Source: Pleurostoma richardsiae (Eukaryota > Ascomycota > Sordariomycetes > Calosphaeriales > Pleurostomataceae). From it: DNA of 64,000 nucleotides. Below, one piece after another: positions 1 to 9,515 of this stretch. Both the position numbers and the translations under genes were made by a program. The first letter of the stretch is position 1, and each line of letters begins with the position of its first letter. The notes below the pieces were generated by a model. The model saw nothing but the letters and a program-made list of their open reading frames with translations. It was not told the DNA's origin and did not search any database. Location: NCBI GenBank assembly GCA_030052745.1, contig JANBVO010000063.1, forward strand, positions 62,001-126,000. The letters are read 5' to 3'.

Positions 1-277
1 GTTCCTGTTGTCTCGACTTTTGGAAAACCCAGTTCGGTCACTGACGGATGTTTTCCGGAAATACGAGGCCATCCGCCGTCCCCGGGTGGAAGCCATCGCA
101 CGCGCGTCGGCTGACAACGGGGAAATGCGAAAGAGCATGAGTCCATTAGCACTCAAAATGAAGGAGGCCGCTATCGGTATTGGCTTTTGGGTCTATAAAG
201 CTGCCAGTCTACAGACTTGGGGGATTGGGATGCACCAGAAAGACTTTGCCTACGATGTCATGGCCGAGCCCATCTAA
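1..277 (+). CDS. FAD-dependent monooxygenase, C-terminal end (partial)
   Basis: Last exon of a gene that begins left of the window; the reading frame is open from base 2 to TAA at 275-277. The peptide carries the pattern KYEAIRRPRVEAIARAS followed by an aromatic and small-residue tail ending DVMAEPI. This resembles the C-terminal helix of group A flavoprotein monooxygenases (salicylate hydroxylase-like), where a YE-x-RRPR segment closes the FAD domain. Such enzymes hydroxylate aromatic or polyketide substrates using NAD(P)H and oxygen. The FAD-binding GxGxxG motif would lie outside the window, so substrate and start are unknown. The next gene to the right is a decayed transporter on the other strand. 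Confidence 0.6.
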   Translation, partial: FLLSRLLENPVRSLTDVFRKYEAIRRPRVEAIARASADNGEMRKSMSPLALKMKEAAIGIGFWVYKAASLQTWGIGMHQKDFAYDVMAEPI

Positions 278-634
278 TACGAACCTAGGATGGAAGACTT
301 CACAGATAGGTCTAAGGCTCAATAAACAATACCCGGTAGATACAATTGAACTGATGCTTGATTAATGCCCTCAATATATTGAAAGACATGTGATTTACTT
401 GCCGTAGCCGCATGCATACAATCCGAGAGCGACGTGTGGAGCTTACTACCAGCTACCGCGGCGGGTGTGTACGAACATTCGAGATTTCGAGAGTGCAGAG
501 GATCAGTGGCACTTCACCCCAGCCGGCACAGCGATCCAGTTGCCCGAGTTAAGACCGTGGTCAGATTACTTCACCACGCAGCGAGGTTTTGAGAACATCG
601 CTACTTTCAACCCATTCACCTACGTGCCGTGCGG
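278..634. other. no recognisable gene
   Basis: A 75-codon open frame at 465-692 (+) has no recognisable motif and overlaps the transporter relic on the other strand. I see nothing else supportable here. Confidence 0.4.
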
Positions 635-1690
635 CTACGCCATGGTGAAGATAGATCCAAAGGGGGTTTCATGCTCGAAATCCATTTGCTGATCACGGCG
701 GAACGGTGAGTTGAAAGACGCTCTGTAGCCGATGTGGAATCTTATCGCGATGCTGCGTACGTTGGCGGCGCCCTTTCTACTCGGTATCTTTATAACTGGT
801 TCGTCCGAGTCCGCGGAGTGTCTGCCAAATGGGACGATCACAAGAAAGACAATGGCCAACCAGAGAACGAAGGACTAAGTAATCAACATATAGTACGTCC
901 ACCGCCAATTGGCATTGTAGTTGATGAAACCACCGAGCAGCTGTGGTAGGCGTGGACCTATAAACGCAGACACGGAGAATAGGGTCATGGGGGCTTGCAA
1001 CTCATTCTCGGAAAAGAGATCCCTAACCATACCCGCCGATACAGCCAGGAAGGCACCACCGGTGAATCCGGATAAGAAACGAAAGACCAGGAGAACAACG
1101 ATCTGCTTTGCGGCGGCTTGCGGGATGAGCCATACGACATATGCAGTCCATAACACAAGGTAAACCGGTCTGCGGCCGTAGAACTCGCTAAGCAGGCTCA
1201 AAATCATACCACCAAAGCTAAGGCCCAAGACGAAGAGGGACAGTCCCAGAATAGCGATCATCCTGGAGTTGTGAATCTCTGCTTCCATCTTCGCGTAAGT
1301 TTTCGTGTAGATAGAACTGGCGCAAGTGCTGTACGAGACAGATTAACATATAATCTAACATGCGAGGTCATCATCACGATCACCCATTTCCTGGTCGTGC
1401 TAAAGCTTCAAGGATTCATGAAGTCGCTGTCGCCCCGGTCGCAATCGACTTGAGATGGGTCGTCCACTTGCCATGAACTGCTTGCTTGTGTTCCAATCAG
1501 ACACCCAATCAGAGAAGCCATAGCCATTTTGCACCCGGGCATTGGAAGTATCTTTGCACGTCGGGTTCCTCATTGACAAAGGCTGCATCCGATTCTTGGA
1601 CTCCTCAATTGAGCCTTTGGGAATTTCGACGTTGACACAGGTGCCTTGGCGTGTTCGAGCCGGCGTCGATCCGAAACCTTTGTCCATCAC
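635..1690 (-). pseudogene. decayed DHA1-family MFS drug/polyamine transporter
   Basis: The minus strand from 1288 to 875 encodes about five membrane segments of a DHA1 (drug:H+ antiporter) protein, including the motif-A-like loop SEFYGRRPVYLV and a GGFINYNANWRWTYYML segment. The frame is broken. A TAG follows the WRWTYYMLIT segment, where the family usually has an aromatic residue. The upstream part at about 1300-1440 still shows a STTRKWVIVMMTS start-of-TM1 stretch, but with a TGA just before it and a frame jump before the MEAEIHNS segment. The last third of the transporter, after about 635, is not detectable. I infer a host transporter gene decaying by point changes and truncation. It may once have served the monooxygenase gene on its left. 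Confidence 0.65.
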
Positions 1691-2331
1691 CTCATTTTGT
1701 TTCGCTAGGATCCGCGAGTGAGGCGCCCGACAATGAAGACAAATGTGTCGAAGAGAACGGGAAGATGCTTTTTAGTTGAAAAATCTTTTATATTCAGATA
1801 TATCCTTTTCAGCCCGTAATCTAAACAAGGGAAAGAAAAGACGAGTCCTTAAAGCCAAAATCGTTGCTTGGCTACGTAACCACGCCGCGGAGCAATGGAG
1901 CCAGAACTTCTCTGATCCGTTATTTGATGTCCTCGATGTCGAACCTAACCGACCTCCATCGGCGGCGAGCGGTTCCATTGCAGTACTACCGTGGCTCAAT
2001 TTCCTGATATGGAAATCTTCCGCAGCAAGAGGCCGGCTTCCAGTATGGAACATTATGATCCTCCGACGGAGAATTCGTAAAACTCCGTCCACCGACGTAT
2101 GCTTTGTAGGTATCGCTGACGTTCTTCACACAACCGACTTCTCACCTGCCTCTTTCAAGCATCTCCATCTTGTTTTCCATCAATCTTTCAATTTACGCTA
2201 TTGACATCTCGTATCTTGAGCCGGCGACACGCACATGTTCCCCTTGAGCGGGGTATTTTTCTCTAGTTTGGTTCCTTGTCTCTGCTCGCCCCTTGATTAC
2301 ACACCAGGACGAAGACTTCTATACCTCCGTA
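1691..2331. other. intergenic
   Basis: Opposed open frames at 1772-2092 (-) and 1776-2204 (+) overlap and neither has recognisable motifs. The last 150 bases before 2332 are pyrimidine-rich, like a fungal promoter/5' UTR. Nothing else supportable. Confidence 0.4.
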
Positions 2332-4534
2332 ATGTCCAGGCACGAACCATCGGAGTATGACACAGAATCGTCAACTGATTCAATTCGATGGGTAGCGGGT
2401 GTGCAGCCGGCTAGAAGGGTTTGCGATCGCTGCATTAAGTGGGTGTCAGCAGGCATAATATAGTTTGCCTTGACTGACCTGAGTCAGGAAGAAGACCAAA
2501 TGTACGAAATGGAGCCATCAAATGAGAGTCTCACTGACGTGTTTGCGTGACGCGATTCTAGGTGACCTAAAGCGACCCAATTGCTCCGCCTGCACAGATT
2601 CTAGTTGTCATTGCTCGTACTCCTCTGCACGGAGGAAGCCTGGGCCTGCGAAAGGTTCACATCGACGATCGAAACACTCTACGAATTCTATATCCAGCAA
2701 CGGTTCGTCAGGCTTTTACAAATGGAGTGACGCGACTACTGATTGCGGAAATAGGTAGCTTGTCGAGGAATGAGGCAACCTTGACTTGCGAGCCCTGTAT
2801 CGCCTCCCTCCCACCAACGACAGACGAGACTGTCATTACTTCTAACCCCCGGCCCAGGCCAGCAATACAACAGAACTCGACAGTACTTCCAAGCGCTGAA
2901 GACTCATTGAATCGATATTGCTCACAGCTCACTCTTGAACAGAAGCTTGAACTGTACGCTACTTTTCTAAGCAAGCTGTAATAGTACCTTAAGCTAACTC
3001 CACGCTCCTGACGGCGACCAGGGCACAGAACTTTACCTCCACAGTCAACACGTCCTTCCCATTGTTCCGACAACGAGGTTTGTTAAATCAGCTAGCGAAT
3101 GGGGCTATAAGCAATTCTTTAATCTCGATCATCTACTCGGTTTCCGCCAGGGTCACGGCAACACCATTTCACGAACATGTGAAGATTGACGCAGCACTAT
3201 CCTTCTTGGCCAACAATGTGACAGTCAGTTCAGACAGCATCTTGTTACCCACTGCCCTAGATGAGTGGCGAACAGCCTGCCTGCTCGCCTGGTACGGTTT
3301 CCATCAATACCCTGGGACGGCTCAAGAGATGCGCATCGGGACCTTAACCCGCAAGGCATACCACTGTGGACTAAACCAGATCGACAGCGTCAATAACCTC
3401 ATGAGCTTCGGCTGGAATCTGGTTAGTTTCGAGACTTTAGAGGAGTGGCGTCATGTGTGGTGGTGTATCCACAGGCTGGATGCTCACTGCAGCTTCTCGA
3501 CAGCGGCACCACACCTAGTGGAAACAGAGAGTGTGCAGACAGCACTTCTGCAGGGCCAGATATCTGTTGATACATCTCGGAAGCAAAAACTTTTTCTTCC
3601 TTGCGATCGGGCCAGTCTCTGGAAGGTCGTCCAGGAGATCACCGATACCGGTGTGGAGCAGAGTTTCAACCTCCACATAGTGATTAGCACCCTATTGAGG
3701 GATGCAGTAGCTTTTCGACGGCTGGAGAAACAAAACCCTGATCAGTCTATCCTGGAACGCATGTCTGTGTTGGAAGATAATCTCTCCTCCGTTCAGTTGG
3801 CGTTGCCCAGCAATTACATGCGACACACGCGCGACGTGATGAGCGGCGAATCGGCTGTCGACTACAACTCTCGGCTGCAAACTTTGTTGAAATTCCACAG
3901 CATACGCCTCCTCCTCCGCCTTCCTTCCAGAAGGCTGGATGCCCTCAATTGGCTAGCTCTGTGGCAGGAGAACCTCGAGATCTGCTACAGAATATTTGAG
4001 ATTATCCAGCAATGGGATATGCAGGCCACCCTGACTGTCGACCCGGCCGTCTGTTTCATTGCCCTCTCTATCCTCATATTACTACATCTACACAGTCAGT
4101 CCAACGGGATCTCAAACCCGACGCTGGTCTCGCAGTTATCCCGTCGGAAAACCGTTATCCGATTGTTCTTACAGCGTTACGCAAACCACTGGGTTCTGCC
4201 TCGGTTTTTGCTTGGTACGAGTCTGCTATCCCGTTGCTGCGAGGATAAGCAATCTAACGTGGATTCAACAGTCTCCTTCGATACATTTGTGCTCAAAGTC
4301 TCGGAGCCTCTACAGCCGGAAGACATCTGCCATATCATGGACCACTTCCATGGTCCCCTGCACCAGAAATGGCTCAATTTTCTGTCCCCAGTACTGGGCA
4401 TGCGTCCTTATTTCCAGGATAACGAACTACTCTATCCTGATCTCGCTGCTCCTATCACAATTCTAACTCCCATTGATAGTTCCAGTTCGATTGACGACGC
4501 TGAAATCCAGTGTGATCTTGAATGCGCATTATGA
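2332..4534 (+). CDS. Zn2Cys6 transcription factor with fungal_trans domain
   Basis: Proposed exons are 2332-2438, 2488-2501, 2562-2702, 2755-2977 and 3022-4534, giving 665 aa. With exon 2 only 14 nt long, the join restores a perfect binuclear cluster: C31, C34, C41, C48, C51, C58 (C-x2-C-x6-C-x6-C-x2-C-x6-C), followed by a basic KPGPAKGSHRRSK linker. The large last exon contains the fungal-specific regulatory domain, with EEWRHVWWCIHRLDAHCSF matching the usual (R)RxWWxxxxLD signature. It is expected to bind CGG-type sites in the nucleus. The downstream ACS transporter at 5273 is on the same strand and could be a target, which is inference. The weakest splice is 2703-2754 (GTTCGT donor); the others have good consensus. 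Confidence 0.85.
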
Positions 4535-5272
4535 GGCAGCATCTTTTGTTAGGGCTGCGCGGAATGCGGTGATGAGGGGTGCTCTAGGCACAGCATCTTC
4601 ATCTCGACACGGCAGGGATGTGAGGACAATCAAATGTCGCCGACACGTTCACCTATTCCGTGGCACCCCAACCACAGGCTTGCTACTGCTGAAGCTTCTT
4701 GCACACCGAGGGTCTAGGTCGAGTTAAGCCACAAGAAGAGGTTGAGCATGCAATTTGCGATGTGCCCACAGCATTAGTTATGCGAAGCATATAATGTGTT
4801 AAAGGTTCACAATGGCATGAAAGAACAGGATTACGTCCAACACAGCAACACGATATCGAAGATTTTCGCTCGCCGTTATCCTCGATAGTTTTGTCCCAAA
4901 TTAAGGTTCACTCGTCGGGTCTAGGCGAATGCAACTCCTGAGATGACAAAATAGGAAGGAGATGGGTTGATCCTCACAGAAGTGTGGAGGCCGACCGGGT
5001 CAACGATGCCGATACCACGTCGGTGCAGTATCGGGGTGTGTTCGATTGGCGGGATCGGCCATCGCGCCATCTTACCCCGGCGATAAGCAACAACAGTGTG
5101 AGTGTTCATCGGGTTGAGTTCGGCCGGTGTGATGTCCCCAAACTGGTAGATAAGCTGTTGGAACCCCCCGCTGTTACATCACGTTCCCCTATTGTACTTA
5201 TGAAAACGCGTACCTCTGCCTCGTCTGCCACTGTATGTTATCGAAGTTACTAGACTAAATAACTTTGTGACA
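4535..5272. other. intergenic / promoter of the downstream transporter
   Basis: No open frame with recognisable motifs. It presumably holds the 3' end of the regulator at 2332 and the promoter of the transporter starting at 5273. Confidence 0.4.
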
Positions 5273-7110
5273 ATGGGTGTGCAGGAAGAGGCCGTCGGCA
5301 ACGTCCGAGGCAGGAACCAGAGGGACACCGCATCGGAGGAGATCACCGTGGCGTCGTCAAGAGACCTAGATGAGACATACGAGATCTACAAGCAGCAGGA
5401 TGATGCGAATATCGACCCGGACGAGGCGCGCCGCGTTCTGCGGAAGATCGACTGGCATATCATGCCGCTGCTTATGGGATCCTACATGCTCCAGTATCTT
5501 GACAAGTCTAGCATCAACTTCGCTAGCGTATACGGGTTGCAGAAGGGCACAAACCTCCACGGGCAGGACTACTCCTGGTTATCCTCCATATTCTACTTTG
5601 GTATATTCTGATTGCTGCATTGGCTTAGTTTCCTTCAAATAGGAAATATTGACGCTGTCACAGGCTACCTCTTTGCCCAGTACCCAGCGGGTTATCTTCT
5701 CCAACGGCTCCCAGCTGCCAAGTTCATCGGAGCCAGCACTTTAGGTAGCGCTACCGACCAGAAAGCATACCTTGAATGCATAACTAACGTTGCAATGCCA
5801 GCTTGGGGTGTCCTCATCCTCACTACACCGGCATGCAGGAATTTCGCAGGGATAGCGACGAACCGCTTCCTCCTAGGAGTCTTTGAGGCTGTGGTAAACC
5901 CCGGGTTTGTGCTGATGATGTCCATGTGGTACCAGAAGGACGAGCAGCCGCTGCGGCTCGTTACCTACTATGCTATGAACGGCTGGGCAGGCGTGTTTGG
6001 CGGATTATTGGGTTATGCGATCGGGCATATCACCTCGGGCTTGCCTCAGTGGATGTACGTGTTCCTTATCTTCGGCTCCATCAGCTTCGCTTGGGGCGTC
6101 GTGTTCCTTGTCTTTATGCCCGACCTCCCGTCTACGGCACGGTTTCTGACGGCCCGTGAGACGGTCGTCGCCGTCGAGCGCGTTGCCGCCAACCGTCAGG
6201 GCGTGAAGAACCACCATTTCAAGAAGTACCAGGTGTGGCAGACGCTTCAAGATCCAAAGACGTGGATTCTGTTCATCATGGCGATTGCAGCACAAATTCC
6301 AAACGCCTCTCAGTCTACGGTAAGTCAGTTCCTATCTCTTGCTACTCTTCGTAAGGATCGTGTTTGCCTGTTTACGTTAATGGTATATGACAACCCTATC
6401 GCTAACCTACATGGTATTGTAGTTCATGTCCATCATTTTAAAGACCTTCGGCTTTAGCACCTTGGAGACACAGTACATGCAGATCCCTGGAAACGTCGTC
6501 CAAATCGTCTCCCTCCTACTCTCGGGCTACATTGCATCACGGTGGCCGAACATGCGTTGCATTACTATGATATTCGGCAACCTCGTCTGCGTTGTGTGCG
6601 GTGGTGTGCTCGTCGGCCTGTCGCCAGGAGCCGACGGAAAGGGGAACAGATGGGGTAGGATCGTTGCCCTCTGGCTGTGCTCGTTCCAGTCGGTGGGTTT
6701 CAGCCTGAGCCTAACCATGGTGAGCAGCAATGTAGCCGGCTACACCAAGAAGCAGCTCACGGGTGCCTTCATCTTCGTCGGGTACTGCGTTGGCAACATC
6801 ATCGGGCCGCAGACCTTCATAGACTCGGAGGCGCCGCTCTACCACTCGGCATACGTTGCGTGAGTACCCCCTATGTTCTCGTCACGATGTCTGTTTGGCT
6901 GACAATCAGGGCAGCATCCTCATCGGCTACTCTGTCAAGACCCTGGCAGTGATGGTCTTGTATGCGTACATGTGGAGCGTTAACAAGAAGCGTGATCGAG
7001 AAGCGGCTGCAGATCCGCGGGGCATTGAGCAGCAGGAACAGGAGGCCATCGAGAAGGGGATGCGGGATATGACTGAGATTGATAACAAAGGGTTTAGGTA
7101 TGCGCTGTAG
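5273..7110 (+). CDS. ACS-family MFS transporter (allantoate permease-like)
   Basis: Exons 5273-5600, 5664-5744, 5802-6319, 6423-6859 and 6915-7110 give 519 aa. The N-terminal half has the family's RVLRKIDWHIMPLL start of TM1, LDKSSINFASVYGL, and FGYLFAQYPAGYLLQRLP, which is created exactly by splicing intron 1. The C-terminal half has the conserved VGNIIGPQTF segment and ends with a DxxNKGFRY-type tail. This is the anion:cation symporter family (Dal5, Tna1, Soa1 and relatives), which imports allantoate, nicotinate, sulfonates and other organic anions at the plasma membrane. The substrate cannot be read from sequence. The start was chosen at the ATG in CAATGGG. Acceptor 6914 is preferred to 6909 because it keeps the last TM helix in frame. 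Confidence 0.88.
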
Positions 7111-7199
7111 TACTCCGTTGCGATCGGCGACAGGTACTATTTGAGACATATAAATAAAAGAGATATGAATAAAGTAAAGGGGGGAAAGATAGATTCGAA

Positions 7200-7262
7200 C
7201 GTACGGCGTAGACCTACCTAGGTACCTAGGCAGTCACCCAGGTAACTATCGCCTACCGTACG
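7200..7262. repeat. imperfect inverted repeat with a 14-bp palindrome
   Basis: A perfect 14-bp palindrome (cctaggtacctagg, 7217-7230) lies between CGTACGGCGTAG at 7200-7211 and the near-complement CTACCGTACG at 7253-7262. It sits just downstream of the transporter stop. It could be a terminator-like hairpin or the scar of a small element; no target-site duplication was seen. Confidence 0.4.
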
Positions 7263-7305
7263 CCCCAAGTCAGTGGCTTATGTACTCTGACAACCGAATC
7301 TCCTC

Positions 7306-7579
7306 TATCAGTTGAATCCACTTAGCTAAGGTATACATGATGGCATCAAGTGGGGGGTTGCTTTACAGTGTGTTCCGCACTCCGTACTCCCACACCCCCA
7401 AACCGCAAGTCTGTCCAATTATATCACCGACCCTAACTACTATATTATAGCCTAGGTACCCTACCTAGATATTTTCTCTAGATATGACGCGCTTCTCATC
7501 GTCATCTCCATCGCTTGATGTGACGAAACCGCTTTTATACAGGGATACATCTCGAGGATCACGAGGTAGCGATGGGTGA
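7306..7579 (+). pseudogene. truncated duplicate of the promoter and first 31 codons of the transporter gene at 23272
   Basis: Bases 7306-7577 align by eye with 23089-23365 over their whole length. They share ATCAGTTG.ATCCACTTA, CATGATGGC, TTCCGCACTCCGTACTCCC, GTCTGTCCA and the coding start ATGACGCGCT. The copy keeps the ATG (7484) and an open frame similar to the intact gene (MTRFSSSSPSLDVTKPLL against MTRSSSSSPSLDVTKPLL), then meets TGA at 7577-7579 exactly where similarity to the intact gene ends. No transmembrane part follows. In-frame stops directly upstream of this ATG show that it corresponds to the true start of the parent gene. It is therefore a 5' fragment left by a segmental duplication or rearrangement. 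Confidence 0.85.
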
Positions 7580-7746
7580 TGGGAATTCTCTACTTTGATA
7601 GTGCTTTGAAGAGACTATTAACACAGATGCGTACTACGGCGCAACCAACTCCAACCAAAATCGAAACGTTGATTTCGTGCATGGCGAGCCACTTGCTGTT
7701 CGAATGCAAAGCGGCTGTTCTGACACGTTGCCAACTCGACCGGGGC

Positions 7747-9119
7747 TTAGATCTTGACAAACAGTCTCGAGTCAGTCAAAAATCTTGCGGATAAGAATAG
7801 CGCGGAGCCGAGCACAAGCGATGCACCCGCGAAATACGCTGGCCCATCATAGCTGCCGTTCACGTTCAATATAGCCCCAGCAATTGGCGGGCCGGTCAAG
7901 CCACCACAAGCCCAGATGGCCATCGTGATCCCCATCATTGACCCTATGTACTTGGGATCGGGAGTGATCTGCCCCACGATGGCCGCCTGCAAACTGACAA
8001 TGCTGCCGATGAATAAGCCGGAGAAGATAGACACGCAGTATACTCCAGCAGCAGAATGAGTGGCTGGCCAGACGAACTGCATCAGAGCACAGAGCAGGCC
8101 GTTCAGCACAACCACATTGAAACGACCAAGTCCGTCAGCGAGCGTCCCTGCGAGAATACGTCCGACGACAGAGACGGCGTTGAAAATCGCAACCGTGTAG
8201 GGCGCCATGTCGCTACCTAGACCGGCGGTGGTGGCGAAGGAGGGTAGGTAGAACAGGGGGACGTACATCCCCCAGTTGAGGAACCAGCCCCCTGCTGCGA
8301 TGAGGATGTACACTGGTCGTCGAATCAGGCTGTAGTCCATATGGTGGCGTGTGGGCGGCAGGCGAGTCTTCATGGTGAGACTCGCGAAGGTCAGGAGGAC
8401 GAGGATGATCAGCGCGCAGACCCGGACGGACCAGCCGAAGCTGAGGCCGACGACGTTGAGCAGACGGTTCAGAGCGACTGGGAAGATCACACCCCCCAGA
8501 GATGCACCCGCCATCGCAATTCCTGAAGCGAGGCCCTGTCGACGAACGAAGTACTGCCCGATGATGGCGAGGGCGGTGTTGAAGAGGATGCCGAGGCAGA
8601 TGCCGCCCAACACTGCCTGTGCTAGGAAGAACTGGTAGTACTTTGTGCAGAAGCTGGTGAGGACCAGAGAGACGACGTAGAGCACAGAGGCCGGGATGAC
8701 GGCCACGGCACCGTAGCGGTCCAGGATTGGTCCGCCGACCAGACCTCCTGAGAAGTTGAGGAAGATCTGCACGGATCCTATCCAGGATATGTCGGACATT
8801 GTGTAGTCGTGGAGATAATGCGAGCCATACCACGACTGGTAAATTCTGTGATCATGCTGTCAACCCAATAATAATGCCATTATCGCCGGCCATCACAGTC
8901 CCCGTCTACGTACCCAAATCCAGTGAGATATCCGAAGGTGCAGAACATGGTAACAGCTGATCCTGACACGACAAGCCATGCTTGCAACCCACCCTCGGGG
9001 TAGTTGGGCTCGATATGCGGCTCATTGTCACCTTGCAGACTGCGAGGTGAGATGCCTTCTTCATCTTTGGAAGATGGTGAAGAGGAAGCATTCATAGGGA
9101 ACAGGTTGTCGTCCATCAT
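7747..9119 (-). CDS. monocarboxylate-porter-type MFS transporter
   Basis: Two exons on the minus strand, 9119-8914 and 8845-7747, encode 434 aa. The splice (GTACGT donor) joins FGYLTGFG to IYQSWYGSHYL, recreating the usual loop of the MCT family between TM1 and the SDISWIGSVQIFL start of TM2. PEGGLQAWLVV before TM1 is the MCT signature region, where fungal members have PDGGxxAW. About 12 hydrophobic segments follow and the length is normal for the family. Fungal MCT-like proteins move monocarboxylates or small metabolites across the plasma membrane; the substrate is not predictable here. It is transcribed divergently from the Zn2Cys6 gene at 9516, with 396 bp between the start codons. Confidence 0.88.
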
Positions 9120-9515
9120 GAGTTTCTCGGGTTTCTGGCAGTGTCTAAGCCTACGGTGCCGATTGTTTGCGGGTGAAGTGTGACTTGCGGGAAGAGTTCA
9201 CAACAACGCTTGAATGTGCCTTCTGTTATTTTCGACTCTTGTCTAAGCCAAGCAGCCTCGTATCTCCCCGACCTTTTATAGCCATAAACAAGCTGCATGT
9301 CTACTTTTTCAATGGGCTACTTATCATTCCCTATTTGGATGTGCTTTCGAGATGGATCCCGGACTTTTGCCCAATGGGGAAAACAACACGCCGAAGCGGG
9401 TCCACCCACGTCTTGCATCGGCAGGAAAAATCTTCTTATCCCGACAACACCTTCGGCTCTAACGACCTTTGCGGAAAAAGTCCGCAATCTCTGGAATCCC
9501 TATTCCAGGGCAACC
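9120..9515. promoter_or_regulatory. shared divergent promoter region
   Basis: This 396-bp gap separates the start codons of a transporter (minus) and a Zn2Cys6 regulator (plus), so both promoters must lie in it. A TTTTATAG stretch lies near 9271-9280. Co-regulation is inferred from the geometry only. Confidence 0.4.

Noticed and set aside
1776-2204. 142-codon plus-strand frame
   Set aside because: Overlaps an equally long minus-strand frame; neither has motifs or a sensible start context.
7180-7206. possible tRNA T-loop (GTTCGAATC on the minus strand)
   Set aside because: Flanking bases do not form a T-stem, and no anticodon or acceptor arm fits.
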